Shown: positions 10,001-18,219, counted from the first letter of the stretch. The stretch: DNA of 61,552 nt from Roseburia inulinivorans DSM 16841 (GCF_000174195.1 NZ_ACFY01000004.1:1-61552), one strand, 5' to 3'. Notes: generated by a model from the sequence alone, not told the origin. Numbers and translations: made by a program.

Positions 10001-10691
10001 GCCAGCCGATGATCTCCACCTGACCGCCGCGCTCGATGTTGAAGTCATCCTCCGGGATATCGTGAATCAGGTGATAGACTACACCATCCTGGTCAATAAC
10101 GGACAAGCTGAGCAGCAGCTCGGTGTAGTTCTTTGTCTTTTCAAACAGCGCTGGCAAAATCTCGTTCAGGGCGTTGCACTGTTTCAGGAACAGGATGCGG
10201 AACACTTCGTCCAGCTTATTGTCCTGCTTCAGCTGGAAAATCTGAGCTTCTTCCTCCGCAGTGAAGGGAAGCTCTGCGTCAAACGGTGTCGTGACCAGAT
10301 CTGGCTCCAACTTTCCGCTCTCGGAAGAAAGCACTCGAATATGGGAAGGCAGATAGTCATTGACCTCCATGAAACGGATGGCGATCAGGCGGTTAAACCA
10401 TGTATAGGCAACCTCCTCGATCACATACTGATATGCGGTTTTGTAGTCGGTATCCTTTTCCTTCTGCTGGATGACCTCTATCAGCTTGTCACGCTGGCGC
10501 ACGGCCTCGCCGGAAATCGAATACGGTTCTGCAGTGCCGATATCGAAGAACTGAGTGCCGCCGAAGCTCTGCGGCAACGGCTTTGCAATGCCGTCCTCCG
10601 TAATACCGATCAGGCGGGCATCATAGCTGACATCTGCAATCAGCTTATTCCGCGCCCAGATCGCAAAATTCTTTATGGCTGCTTTGTTCAT
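7065..10691 (-). CDS. pglX: BREX adenine-specific DNA methyltransferase PglX
   Basis: A 1208-aa methyltransferase that would mark host DNA on an adenine at the BREX site. The SAM-binding motif DPCMGSGHILVYAFD is near residue 330 and the catalytic NPPY is at about 511. Start is an ATG behind AGGAGG, 20 bases after brxC. Between about 8040 and 9150 (residues about 514-880) the DNA becomes distinctly AT-rich, while both ends stay near 50% GC. This block follows NPPY and corresponds to the target-recognition region, suggesting a swapped specificity module. The C-terminal third is charged and probably helical. No inverted or truncated pglX copies lie in the window. Confidence 0.95.
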   Translation of the reverse strand: MNKAAIKNFAIWARNKLIADVSYDARLIGITEDGIAKPLPQSFGGTQFFDIGTAEPYSISGEAVRQRDKLIEVIQQKEKDTDYKTAYQYVIEEVAYTWFNRLIAIRFMEVNDYLPSHIRVLSSESGKLEPDLVTTPFDAELPFTAEEEAQIFQLKQDNKLDEVFRILFLKQCNALNEILPALFEKTKNYTELLLSLSVIDQDGVVYHLIHDIPEDDFNIERGGQVEIIGWLYQYYNTEPKAAAFAKSGKITKEEIPAVTQLFTPDWIVRYMVENSLGRLWVEGHPECDLKENWKYYLEEAQQEPEVQVKLAEIRKEYAALNPEDIKLIDPCMGSGHILVYAFDVLMQIYESAGYSQRDAAKSILEHNIYGLDIDDRAYQLAYFAVMMKARQYNRRILNGENTCHVYAIQESNSINRAHLKYFGAGMDDIEKNAAKMQLEGLLDTLTDAKEYGSILNVESYNWDLLRRFVAAEDTDGQISMDSVGVEDTAEQLNRLIDIGETMARKYWVTCTNPPYAGTSKLDKRVNAFLKDNYVDSKADLYAVFIEHCKEMIVANGFQAMITQHSWMFLATFEKLRKKMLQMDIVNMAHLGARAFEEIGGEVVQTVAFVQRESYVPEYNGSYCRLISATTPKGKEELFIKKDTLYTANQADFKNIAGSPIAYWTSSHVFKLFSEDCLRSHIDARNGMSTTDNNRFLRFWPECSFEKIGFSSKSAEQAKVSQKKWFPYNKGGEFRRWYGNNSYVVNWFNDGEEMKKCVTENYGSYSKELRSEDKYFAEGISWSALSSGNISMRYSEPGYIFDSKGSKAFMRDETNVFLILSYLNSCVAQHFLGILSPTLDYNNGNIEKLPYISTKNDDVIIDLGIDAEEQSKADWDSFEVSWDFKKHPLLRNVSTIYEAFTLWQSECEDRFNQLKTNEEELNRIFIDIYGLQDELTPEVEDKDVTVRKADLQRDIKSLLSYAVGCMFGRYSLDVEGLAYAGGEWDSSKYQSYIPDEDNVIPITDEEYLDDDIVSRLCAWLKAVYGADTLEENLDYIAKALGNKGSTSREIIRNYFLNDFFKDHCQTYSVTGSGKRPIYWLFDSGKQNGFKALVYLHRYTPDTIGNLRIDYLHKMQRVYESEINRMQDMMDHSGNAREVAAASKRKDKLAKQLKECREYDEKISHLALSRIELDLDDGVKVNYRKLQTAQDGKFYEVLADSKNIMVKEKK

Positions 10692-10711
10692 GGAGCCAAT
10701 CCTCCTGTCAT

Positions 10712-13700
10712 TTATAGTTCAATGTTGACGATTGTATCTTCGTCCATCTCTTTCAGCAGGTTTTCACGCAATGCAGCAAGGTATTTATCAACATCATCCT
10801 TACTTTCCAGCCGCCACGATGCAGTCTTGGCAACCGTCTTGATGGAAACATTCTTCGTGGTGCGCACCTTATATACCGGCTGCGGTTCTGCCAACTTTTC
10901 TGCCGGTTTCACGGTCTCGCCGCGCTTTTCCGCCTCTTCTTCCTGACGCTTACGCTCTGCCTCGGCCTTTGCCGCTGCCTCCTTCGCAAGGCGAATGTCC
11001 TCTGCGTTCATCTCGTTGAGCAGGCGCAGCTTCAGTGCCTCCGCCTTATCTGCATAACTGCGCAGAGTGGAAACATTGTTGCAGTGCTCCGCACCGTCCA
11101 TGATCTCCTTAAAGAGTTCCAGATAACGGTTGAACTTCGCATCCTTATAGGGCTTGGTGTTCAGCACTTCAAAGACACGGTTCCGATCCTGATTGATGGA
11201 ATCTTTGACCGGCTCTGCCTGCTCTTCCAGAATGCGCATATAGCAGTTCATAAACTTCTCGCGCAGCTCTGGCAGCTTCGGAATCTCCTTGTAGGGCTTC
11301 GGCATCCGGACGATGGTGCGCATCTTGGCCACCACGTCTTCCAGTTCTGCATCCACGATGTAGGTCTTACTGTCCTCGTAGATATTCAGCATATCCAGCG
11401 CACGGGTGAAGATGGTCAGCTGCTCACCGCCAAAGAAATCACGGATAGGCTCATAGTCCTCGCCAAAATCCATCAGATCATCCTGCTCGTCAAATACGGT
11501 CTTAAAGAATTCAAGCGGTGCCTGAATCTGCACCAGTGCGGAAAGCCGCTTCTTGCCCTTTTCCAGAAGTTCTTTTCCGGGATAGGCGTAATTCTCATAT
11601 TTTGGTTCCAGCCGCTCGATCTCGGTGATTCGATTCTCGCAGTAATGCTGGAAGTTCTTCATGATGGTATCTTCGTCATCGGCAGGCGGTGCCACCTTGA
11701 ACAGCTCTTTCATCACGGTGCGGACGGCCTTTTTCTGGTTTTCCGGCACACGGACGCGCACTTCCGTCAGCAGTTTATCCACGAACTGCTTCTTCGTGAT
11801 GTAGCCGATGATTTCTTCTTCGGAGCGGTTGTTCAGATTGACGCTCTCACCGTTGACCGTAAAGGACAGATCTCCACGCTTAAAGAGACGTGCCACCAGC
11901 CAATGGATGTCATCTTCCACAAAGCCATAGGGTGCTTTCATAAAGCGATCCTTGATGGTTTTCATAGAAGTTTTCATGTGCATCCGGGAATTGCCTGCCA
12001 CAAATTGCAGCACATCATCCAGTGCGTGAACATTGGATTCTCCGGTATCTCCCAGTGCCAGCGACAGCTGGTTGCTGGTCTTGAACATCTTCCGGATGTC
12101 TGCTTCACCCATCGCTGCATCAATATAGGACAGCTTGTGGTAAACCGTCTGCACCAGTCGTCCGATAGCCTCGTTGATGCGGCTGGTCACTTCCTTGCCG
12201 GAGGTGTGCAGCACATCGCCATTGACATAGATGGTAGCCTCTTTCAGAGCTTCCGTCAGATAAAGCTTGGCGTTACCGTTGCGTTCCCGCATCTCCACGC
12301 GCTTTGCTTCCTTAATGGTCTCATACTTGGCAAGCTGCACAGAGGTATTCTTGCGCAGGAACCGCTCAATTTTCAAGTATGCCCGCATTTCCGTCAGGAA
12401 CGCATCATCATTCGGCAGAACCACAAGGACTTCCTTGCCCTGGCCGGAGAGCAGGCGCAGCGTACCATCATCGGTGCCGCCCTCATACCACGGGGTCAGC
12501 ACACGGAGGCCGATATCGTAATTCTGGTTTGCCTTATAGGGGCGGTCATCCACTGTCTGATTGAAGGAGAATGCATACCGCCCACCAAAGCTGGGGTACT
12601 GATACTTCTTACTGGAGAAAATGTCCTCATAGATCATCTCCGCAATCTTCGTGATGACCTCCGGCATCTCCACATTTTCTTTTTCGATTTCGTTGTTGAT
12701 TTCCTGTTCCTCATCGGTCAGGAATACATAGATGGAGCCATTCTTCTGGATCAGCATCTGGCGCATCAACACTTTCAGTGCATCCTCCACCTGTGCTTTC
12801 AAAGAGATGCGATCATCGTCAATGCTGGTAATCATCAGGCTGACGATGTTGTCTACATTGGCTTCGATCTCCAGAACATATTTAATCAGGAAAAGGGTCT
12901 TCAACACATTGATCGCAAAGACATCTTTTTCCTTCTTTTCCGGGTTGATATAGCTGTTGTCATAGGCGCGGATGATCACGCTGCTGTGGCTGTGGTCGAG
13001 AAAATTCTCCAATGCATCATAGAATCGATAGAACGGCACGATTGCTCCCATCTCATCGTCCATCAGCTGCATGGCAGACTCTTTGAACAGAGCCAGCATG
13101 GAACGTTCACCTTCGGACAGGTGCTTACCGGATGCACCGTGGGTACGGATGCTGGTCAGCACACTGGCAAGCAAATTAAACTGGTATGGAACAAAAGGAT
13201 AAACCTCTGCAAAATCTTCTGCGTTGGCGTACAGTTTTTTCTCCACGCCGTCGTTGAAGACAATCAGATTTTTGATGATGGTTGCTTTCTGGTCATAAAG
13301 CAGACGCAGGCTCTGTGCTGCGGTCTCTGTCTTATCCAGAATACGCTTTTTGATAACAGCGTCCACATTGGCAGAGGACAAAGAAAGACGTGTATCGAAA
13401 CGTCCCTGAATCTTGGAGAAGTCGTTACCCTTCACCTTGGTAATGGAGTCGATATCCTGCTGGCTCGTTACGATTACCCAAGCCTTGCCCATGCATTCCT
13501 TGCCCAGTTCTTCCGTCACTGTCTGAAGGTTCAGCATCAGCTTAGAATCATCACCAATGTACTGGCCGATCTCATCCACAAGGAAGACAACATGATGGTT
13601 GTTCCCTTTTTTATCAATATAGGACTTTACACGCTTGGCGAAATCCTCAATGCTGATCTGGTAGCTCTCGGTTGCTTTCTCGCACCAGTTACGGGCAGCT

Positions 13701-14365
13701 GATTCGCTCATGAAATCCATGTCAGAAAGAACATCGACAACGGAATCCTGAATGAAATCGAAGTCCTGACGAGAGCTTTCCCACGGATCGCCATACTCTT
13801 CTTCAAACTTTTCCTTAAACTCTTCAAAACGTCCTTCCTCGGAAAGCCTGCGCTCCAGGTCAGCAAGGTGCGGCATGGAACCGCAGAAGCCCTGCATCTC
13901 ATTGAAAACCTTCAGGAATACGTTCACAATGGCATCTTTATTTTCTTTGCCATTAGAATCGCTTTTGGAATCAATATTGAAAAGAATTACGTCCGATGGG
14001 GTGTTTGCTGCCAGCTGCATATCTGCCAGCACCATCTGATTGGTAATCTTCTGATCCTCGATAAAGTAGTCGATGGCATGTTTGTCTCCGACCTGTTTAT
14101 TCTGAAGCAGATAGGACAGGATTTTCAGGAAATGAGATTTACCACTTCCAAAGAAGCCGGAAATCCAGACACCCATTTTCGGTGTGGTTCCCTGAATACC
14201 TTTTTTATATGCTGCAAAGAAATCCGCAAAATGACGCTGAAGCTCACGGGTCACAACGTACTCTTCCAGCTCCTGCGCTACATTTGTTTCTTCACCCTGA
14301 CCGACAATGATAACGCCCTGTATCTCACGGTCAATTTTCTTTCGGAACATGTCCTTGATCTGCAT
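10712..14365 (-). CDS. brxC: BREX P-loop ATPase BrxC
   Basis: A 1217-aa BrxC/PglY-type protein. The P-loop GFFGSGKSHFLK lies at about residues 70-81, and the segment HHVVFLVDEIGQYIGDD resembles a Walker B region. BrxC is a large ATPase of the BREX complex, essential for defence. I place the start at the ATG at 14365 (MQIKDMFRKKI) because GGAGG sits 8 bases upstream; the upstream ATG at 14380 is itself part of that ribosome site. The C-terminal part has a long charged helix rich in Ala, Glu and Lys. It follows brxB closely. The 872-aa open frame on the other strand here is an antisense shadow. Confidence 0.95.
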   Translation of the reverse strand: MQIKDMFRKKIDREIQGVIIVGQGEETNVAQELEEYVVTRELQRHFADFFAAYKKGIQGTTPKMGVWISGFFGSGKSHFLKILSYLLQNKQVGDKHAIDYFIEDQKITNQMVLADMQLAANTPSDVILFNIDSKSDSNGKENKDAIVNVFLKVFNEMQGFCGSMPHLADLERRLSEEGRFEEFKEKFEEEYGDPWESSRQDFDFIQDSVVDVLSDMDFMSESAARNWCEKATESYQISIEDFAKRVKSYIDKKGNNHHVVFLVDEIGQYIGDDSKLMLNLQTVTEELGKECMGKAWVIVTSQQDIDSITKVKGNDFSKIQGRFDTRLSLSSANVDAVIKKRILDKTETAAQSLRLLYDQKATIIKNLIVFNDGVEKKLYANAEDFAEVYPFVPYQFNLLASVLTSIRTHGASGKHLSEGERSMLALFKESAMQLMDDEMGAIVPFYRFYDALENFLDHSHSSVIIRAYDNSYINPEKKEKDVFAINVLKTLFLIKYVLEIEANVDNIVSLMITSIDDDRISLKAQVEDALKVLMRQMLIQKNGSIYVFLTDEEQEINNEIEKENVEMPEVITKIAEMIYEDIFSSKKYQYPSFGGRYAFSFNQTVDDRPYKANQNYDIGLRVLTPWYEGGTDDGTLRLLSGQGKEVLVVLPNDDAFLTEMRAYLKIERFLRKNTSVQLAKYETIKEAKRVEMRERNGNAKLYLTEALKEATIYVNGDVLHTSGKEVTSRINEAIGRLVQTVYHKLSYIDAAMGEADIRKMFKTSNQLSLALGDTGESNVHALDDVLQFVAGNSRMHMKTSMKTIKDRFMKAPYGFVEDDIHWLVARLFKRGDLSFTVNGESVNLNNRSEEEIIGYITKKQFVDKLLTEVRVRVPENQKKAVRTVMKELFKVAPPADDEDTIMKNFQHYCENRITEIERLEPKYENYAYPGKELLEKGKKRLSALVQIQAPLEFFKTVFDEQDDLMDFGEDYEPIRDFFGGEQLTIFTRALDMLNIYEDSKTYIVDAELEDVVAKMRTIVRMPKPYKEIPKLPELREKFMNCYMRILEEQAEPVKDSINQDRNRVFEVLNTKPYKDAKFNRYLELFKEIMDGAEHCNNVSTLRSYADKAEALKLRLLNEMNAEDIRLAKEAAAKAEAERKRQEEEAEKRGETVKPAEKLAEPQPVYKVRTTKNVSIKTVAKTASWRLESKDDVDKYLAALRENLLKEMDEDTIVNIEL

Positions 14366-14383
14366 AACAGTTTCCTCCATCCA

Positions 14384-14959
14384 TTACTTTACCAGTCGGA
14401 ATGCACGGTAATAGTTATCGTCTTTAATCTCATTGAACAGAATCAGCTCCTGTTCATTATAGGTTCCCGGAAAGAACATCACGACCGGGCAGCGCACAAA
14501 TGCCTGATGCAAGTTGTTAAGCACCTTGTGGGAGCGCAAAATCGGATAGCACTTGCCGATACCGGTTAAGAACACGACTGCATTCTCCGGCGTATGTTCT
14601 TTGATATATTGCACGATCAGGCTGTCATCGTCATTCACCTTCATGGAGTTGGTCACTGCCTTGACGATACGCTCGATTCCTCGCTTTTTTTCAAAGTCAT
14701 AGCACTTTTCCATAAAGTTTTTCTTTTCCAAAAAGTCAATGATGATATCATACAGGTCAAAGACCACAAGCTCAAAATCATCATCGCCCCGGTCATTCTT
14801 ATTTTTCAGATACTCTACACGCTCCCGAACTTCCAGTTCCTTTTCCGGTGGATAATCAAACACCCAATAGTTGACCTCATTTGCGCGGCCTGTTCCTTTT
14901 CGGAAAGATGGCTTATGGATTGCAAGCTCCATCTCGTCCAGTCTTTGGCTTAAATCCAT
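14384..14959 (-). CDS. brxB: BREX protein BrxB (DUF1788)
   Basis: A 191-aa BrxB-family protein, second core gene of BREX type 1. The family pattern is visible in NYWVFDYPPEKELEVRERV near residue 30, in ENAVVFLTGIGKCYPILRSH in the second half, and in VVMFFPGTYNEQELILFN near the end. BrxB acts with BrxC and the other core proteins; its exact role is unclear. Its ATG lies one base after the brxA stop, a clear sign of coupled translation. Length matches the family and the frame is intact. Confidence 0.92.
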   Translation of the reverse strand: MDLSQRLDEMELAIHKPSFRKGTGRANEVNYWVFDYPPEKELEVRERVEYLKNKNDRGDDDFELVVFDLYDIIIDFLEKKNFMEKCYDFEKKRGIERIVKAVTNSMKVNDDDSLIVQYIKEHTPENAVVFLTGIGKCYPILRSHKVLNNLHQAFVRCPVVMFFPGTYNEQELILFNEIKDDNYYRAFRLVK

Positions 14960-14960
14960 T

Positions 14961-15569
14961 TCATCTTACCCCCGTCAGTGTTTTTACCATGATGCCAAGA
15001 TCATGGTCATAAAGCCAATGCTCAAATGCAATATCAAGAATTGGCTTCAGTATTTTTCTTGTGCTGTTTGCCCGGTTGCTTTCTAAAAGCCCCGCTTCAT
15101 AAAGCTGCGTTTTATAGCAGGAACCGAGGCGGCGCAGCGTATAGTCTTGAAGAGAAGCCACTTTCTCACTCTGTTCCTGCTTATTTTTGAAAAATATCCG
15201 GATATCTGCATCCGTCAGCTCATCGGAACCAAGAATCATTTTTTCCCGCACTACTTCATACACAAAATCAAAGAACAGCGTGTCATGCAAAAGAGCCGCA
15301 GTCAGCACAAATAGTTTTTGTGTAGCAAGATCACTGCTCAAAAAGATTGGATAAAAGCTTTCATCTAATGTCTTGATACGGGCTGTTACGGTAGAATAAA
15401 TCTGCTGCGCTCGTAGTTTTGTCGGTGCACCATAGATGTTTGTCTCTTCATTCAACTTTTTAATATCCGCAAAGCTCTTACCCTCGCTCAAAAGCTGCAC
15501 GGTTTTCCGAAATTCCATGAACCAGAACGAAAATTTCACTGCTCCGGCACTATACGGTTTTCTTTCCAT
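14961..15569 (-). CDS. brxA: BREX protein BrxA (DUF1819)
   Basis: A 202-aa BrxA-family protein, first core gene of the operon. The start MERKPYSAGAVKFSF with a following WFMEFRK is typical of the family. I chose the ATG at 15569 because GGAGAG lies 7 bases upstream; a longer frame from 15629 has no usable spacing. BrxA proteins are small, helical and DNA-binding in characterised systems. The start overlaps the end of the preceding HTH gene by 20 bases, so the regulator and the BREX core are cotranslated. The C-terminal part ends with the aspartate-rich YDHDLGIMVKTLTGVR. Confidence 0.92.
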   Translation of the reverse strand: MERKPYSAGAVKFSFWFMEFRKTVQLLSEGKSFADIKKLNEETNIYGAPTKLRAQQIYSTVTARIKTLDESFYPIFLSSDLATQKLFVLTAALLHDTLFFDFVYEVVREKMILGSDELTDADIRIFFKNKQEQSEKVASLQDYTLRRLGSCYKTQLYEAGLLESNRANSTRKILKPILDIAFEHWLYDHDLGIMVKTLTGVR

Positions 15570-15777
15570 CTTCGTTCTCTCCATTTCCGGATTTTGTTTT
15601 AATGTATTTGCCGCTTTTGATTCTGGCATCCTTCGGCTTTTCGGCGTTAATAGGAATGACCCACTGATGGCCTAAACGCTCGGCACCATCAATTCGCCCT
15701 TCCGTGCATAATGTCTGTACTCTCCTTGTGCAGATGCCCCATTTTTCAGAAGCCTGCTTAATCGTCATGAAATCCAT
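15550..15777 (-). CDS. Small excisionase/MerR-like HTH protein heading the BREX operon
   Basis: A 75-aa DNA-binding protein. The start MDFMTIKQASEKWG and CTRRVQTLCTEGRIDG form a winged-helix of the MerR/excisionase type, followed by WVIPINAEKPKD, a signature of small orphan regulators. The ATG at 15777 follows a GAGG site, and a promoter lies just upstream. Its 3' end overlaps brxA by 20 bases. A paralogue with the same pattern (58766-58945) heads the cargo operon of the other element. I infer that it autoregulates the BREX operon. It lacks the WYL domain of the known BREX regulator BrxR. The HTH family is secure; the role is inference. Confidence 0.8.
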   Translation of the reverse strand: MDFMTIKQASEKWGICTRRVQTLCTEGRIDGAERLGHQWVIPINAEKPKDARIKSGKYIKTKSGNGENEDGKKTV

Positions 15778-15836
15778 ACGGAACCTCTTTTTCGATGTCT
15801 AAAGTCACTCGCAGCAAGTTAAAATTTCTCATTTAT

Positions 15837-15865
15837 ATTCTACTCCAAGAAACGAACAAAATCAA
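15837..15865 (-). promoter_or_regulatory. Sigma-A type promoter of the HTH-BREX operon
   Basis: On the minus strand, TTGATT (15860-15865) and TAGAAT (15837-15842) are separated by exactly 17 bases. The start codon of the HTH gene lies about 60 bases downstream. This is the only good promoter between the relaxase and BREX. Confidence 0.65.
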
Positions 15866-15923
15866 TCGAAAGTTCTTCCAAATTTTGAACGATTTTTTTA
15901 GAACCCACTCTTCTGCAAGCAGG

Positions 15924-15942
15924 GCTTTCGTGACACGAAAGC
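15924..15942. promoter_or_regulatory. Perfect palindrome upstream of the BREX promoter
   Basis: GCTTTCGTG and CACGAAAGC form a perfect 9-bp inverted repeat around a single A. It lies about 60 bases upstream of the BREX -35 box and could be an operator for the HTH protein or part of the neighbouring oriT-like region. No function is proved by the sequence. Confidence 0.4.
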
Positions 15943-15950
15943 GATTTTCT

Positions 15951-15978
15951 GCTTGTTGGGGAAACTCCCCAATCCCCA
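15951..15978. other. Candidate oriT element A, downstream of relaxase 1
   Basis: GCTTG is followed by the inverted repeat TTGGGGA / TCCCCAA (956-962 and 966-972) and then TCCCC. The same block, GCTTG then TTGAGGGC / GCCCCCAA then GCCCC, stands downstream of the second relaxase at 59593-59624. Conservation of a small palindrome at the same place after two diverged relaxase genes suggests nicking sites. The assignment is inference; a terminator remnant or integration scar remains possible. Confidence 0.45.
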
Positions 15979-16041
15979 TAGAACGCTGCCTGCGGCATCG
16001 GGCTGCGCATCCGTTCCGGATGCTTTAACGGCAGTTCCTGC

Positions 16042-16092
16042 CAAAGAAAAAAGGCCCGGTGCAGCATGAGCATTACGCCCACACTGCACCGG
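16042..16092 (-). terminator. Rho-independent terminator after relaxase 1
   Basis: On the minus strand CCGGTGCAG (16084-16092) pairs with CTGCACCGG (16056-16064), a perfect 9-bp stem, followed by CCTTTTTTCTTT. It closes the mobilisation operon 9 bases after the relaxase stop and insulates the BREX cargo. Confidence 0.85.
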
Positions 16093-16100
16093 ACTTTCCA

Positions 16101-17567
16101 TCATCGACTGCTTTGTCTATTTTCTTCTTCCTGCCGTACTTCCTGCTCATGCAGCTGCTCTTTCTTCTGTTCGTCCTCTTTCAGAATTTCCTGCACAATC
16201 TTCTGTGCCACAAGCCAATCCTGCATTTCCGATTTGGTCCTGCGGTACTCTGCATAGGAGCTTTTCTTTCGTTCCAGAAGCATCGCATACTCTGCGTTCA
16301 GCTCGCTGATGCGTGGAAGCTTTTTGTCAGAACCGTTCTCTTTCTTATAGGCATCGAACGCCTTTTTCGCTGCGCTGCGCAAGGCCAGCGTATCCCGATG
16401 GGCTTCATAGAACTCCCGATTGTAGCCGGATGCTTTATACGCGGCAAAAACATCTTTTGTCTTGGCATAATTGATTAGATGCTTTCGCAGCACCGACACT
16501 TCCGACATCCGTGCCTCATCTGCCTTTACAGATTCCAGCAGCGCATCACATTTTTCAGAAATTCCATCTGCCTGTTCTTTCAGCTCTGCATAGCTCTTGA
16601 TTCCATGCTCTTCCATGAACATCATGGCTTTTGCCATTTGCTTCAGATTAAAGACTTTCGCCCAGCGCGCATACCCTGCGCCTTTGCCCGCCTGCATTTT
16701 GGCACGGACATCAATAAGGAACGACAACTCCGCCTTCTGATGCACCTGCGCCGACCGTGCGCTTGTGCGGTTTTTCTCTGCAAATTTACTTTTATGAACC
16801 GCATTCCCGGCAATCACTTCGCAGAGTTCTTCAACCGAATATCCTTTACCAAGAGAACGGAAACGAGCAAATCTGGCGTGGCCTTTCCCCCGCAGGGCAG
16901 GCTGTTTTCCCTCTTTATACTCGTACCCTGCTTCCTGCAAAATTCCAATCAGTTCCTGGAAGTCTTTTGGCTTTCTTTCCAATGCTGCATCAATGGCCTC
17001 ACAGATTTCATCCCGCTGCGACTTTTTCTCCGGGTATTCCGTTCTCTTCTTCCGCTCCCCGTAGGGCTTTCGGACAATGACCGACAACCGATGTTCCAGG
17101 CAGACGATATCACTGAGCCTTGCCAGCGCAAGACCGGATAAGCGAAAATCTCGGAATTTTCTGGTGCAGTCTAATGTAGTCGAATTAAAAATAATGTGGT
17201 TATGAATGTGCGCGCGATCAACATGGGTAGCCACGATAAATGCGTGTTTTCCCTTGGTGAATCGCATGGCTGTCTCATACCCAACCTTGTTCGCCTCCTC
17301 CGGCGTGATTTCTCCGGGCTTAAAGGATTGTCGAATCTGATATGCAATCACATCATGCGCCTGTGTTCTACCGGTAATATGCTCATACTGCCGTTTGGAA
17401 AGCAGAAATTCTTCATCACAGGTCTTTGCATCACAGGCATACGCGCTGATATATTTTCCATCTTCCGTCTTTGCTGCATTCTCAGAATAATCAGTACGGT
17501 CAGCCAGACACTGCGCTACCGTCTTTCCTTTATTGATATGCAGCGCAATTAGTCTTGTAGCCGCCAT
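16101..17567 (-). CDS. MOBP-type relaxase, ICE A
   Basis: A 488-aa relaxase that would nick oriT and lead the DNA strand through the conjugation channel. The metal-binding histidines are clear in THVDRAHIHNHIIFNS (about residues 114-129), and the family motif FKPGEITPEEAN lies before them. The second half is a charged helical region with AGKGAGYARWAKVFNLKQMA, a stretch almost identical in relaxase 2. I prefer the ATG at 17567 (MAATRLIALHI), which has GGAGG 9 bases upstream and aligns with relaxase 2, over the ATG two codons earlier. It is the last gene of the ICE A operon and is followed by a strong terminator. Confidence 0.93.
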   Translation of the reverse strand: MAATRLIALHINKGKTVAQCLADRTDYSENAAKTEDGKYISAYACDAKTCDEEFLLSKRQYEHITGRTQAHDVIAYQIRQSFKPGEITPEEANKVGYETAMRFTKGKHAFIVATHVDRAHIHNHIIFNSTTLDCTRKFRDFRLSGLALARLSDIVCLEHRLSVIVRKPYGERKKRTEYPEKKSQRDEICEAIDAALERKPKDFQELIGILQEAGYEYKEGKQPALRGKGHARFARFRSLGKGYSVEELCEVIAGNAVHKSKFAEKNRTSARSAQVHQKAELSFLIDVRAKMQAGKGAGYARWAKVFNLKQMAKAMMFMEEHGIKSYAELKEQADGISEKCDALLESVKADEARMSEVSVLRKHLINYAKTKDVFAAYKASGYNREFYEAHRDTLALRSAAKKAFDAYKKENGSDKKLPRISELNAEYAMLLERKKSSYAEYRRTKSEMQDWLVAQKIVQEILKEDEQKKEQLHEQEVRQEEENRQSSR

Positions 17568-17585
17568 TTTCATATTCCTCCATCT

Positions 17586-17612
17586 AAAAAGAGCTACCCG
17601 AAGGCAGCTCTT
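17586..17612 (-). terminator. UUCG-capped terminator/attenuator before relaxase 1
   Basis: On the minus strand AAGAGCTGCC and GGTAGCTCTT form a stem closed by a TTCG loop and followed by a T run. It lies between the 89-aa gene and the relaxase start and probably limits relaxase transcription. Confidence 0.7.
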
Positions 17613-17627
17613 ACCAATCTACTATTC

Positions 17628-17897
17628 TCATTTTAACATCCGTTCCCGGTCATAAGCTCCCTGCAAATAAACGGCCTGCTTGATGATCTCTTCCATATCG
17701 AAATAGACACACATGATGCTTTCGTACAGCTTCCACACATTAGATTCGCTGCCTCCCACCATCTCCATCAGCTGGTCTTCCATCTTCGATTGCTCAGACT
17801 GTTTTTCCTGATAAGCAGTCTCATCCACAAAATGATTTTCTCCATCCGTTTCCTCGTACCGCAAATCATAATAATCTTTCATAAACTGAATATCCAT
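17628..17897 (-). CDS. Hypothetical ICE protein, 89 aa
   Basis: A small acidic soluble protein starting at an ATG behind AGGAGGGA. The sequence begins MDIQFMKDYYDLRYEE and ends with the hydrophobic-acidic helix NVWKLYESIMCVYFDMEEII. No domain is recognised. It lies between the CD1845-like membrane protein and the relaxase, on the same strand, and belongs to the mobilisation module. Proteins of this size are common at this place in Tn1549-like elements, but I can give no function. Confidence 0.75.
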   Translation of the reverse strand: MDIQFMKDYYDLRYEETDGENHFVDETAYQEKQSEQSKMEDQLMEMVGGSESNVWKLYESIMCVYFDMEEIIKQAVYLQGAYDRERMLK

Positions 17898-17913
17898 CCA
17901 ATCCCTCCTGAAC

Positions 17914-18219
17914 TCAAATTGTCAAAACATCCTCTATACACTCGCACAGCCGTTCCATCAGTTCCATGATGCCGCCCGCTCCAACCGCAGCTGCGAACAG
18001 TCCCATCTCAATCAGGGTCAGCAGGAACACATCCGTCCAGCTCGCCCGAACCACCGAATAGATACCGCAGCCAAGAACGAAAAGCATAACCGGCGAAAGT
18101 ACCCACAGGGATAGCTGCATCAGCAGATTCCAGATAAAGCACAGAAATCGCAGCAGAAACGCAACCGGCAGCAACAGGATTTTCAGCACCAGCTTCAACA
18201 AAAAACATACGACCTTCAT
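17914..18219 (-). CDS. CD1845-family small membrane protein
   Basis: A 101-aa hydrophobic protein with three or four membrane segments covering most of its length and the short C-terminal tail ERLCECIEDVLTI. The start is placed at the ATG at 18219 with AAGGGG 8 bases upstream; a GTG at 18228 overlaps that site. It resembles the CD1845 family of Clostridioides difficile conjugative elements in size, topology and position beside mobC. The function is not known. Confidence 0.7.
   Translation of the reverse strand: MKVVCFLLKLVLKILLLPVAFLLRFLCFIWNLLMQLSLWVLSPVMLFVLGCGIYSVVRASWTDVFLLTLIEMGLFAAAVGAGGIMELMERLCECIEDVLTI

Noticed and set aside
11084..13702. 872-aa plus-strand frame opposite brxC
   Set aside because: Antisense shadow of a clearly conserved gene; no ribosome site and no recognisable domain.
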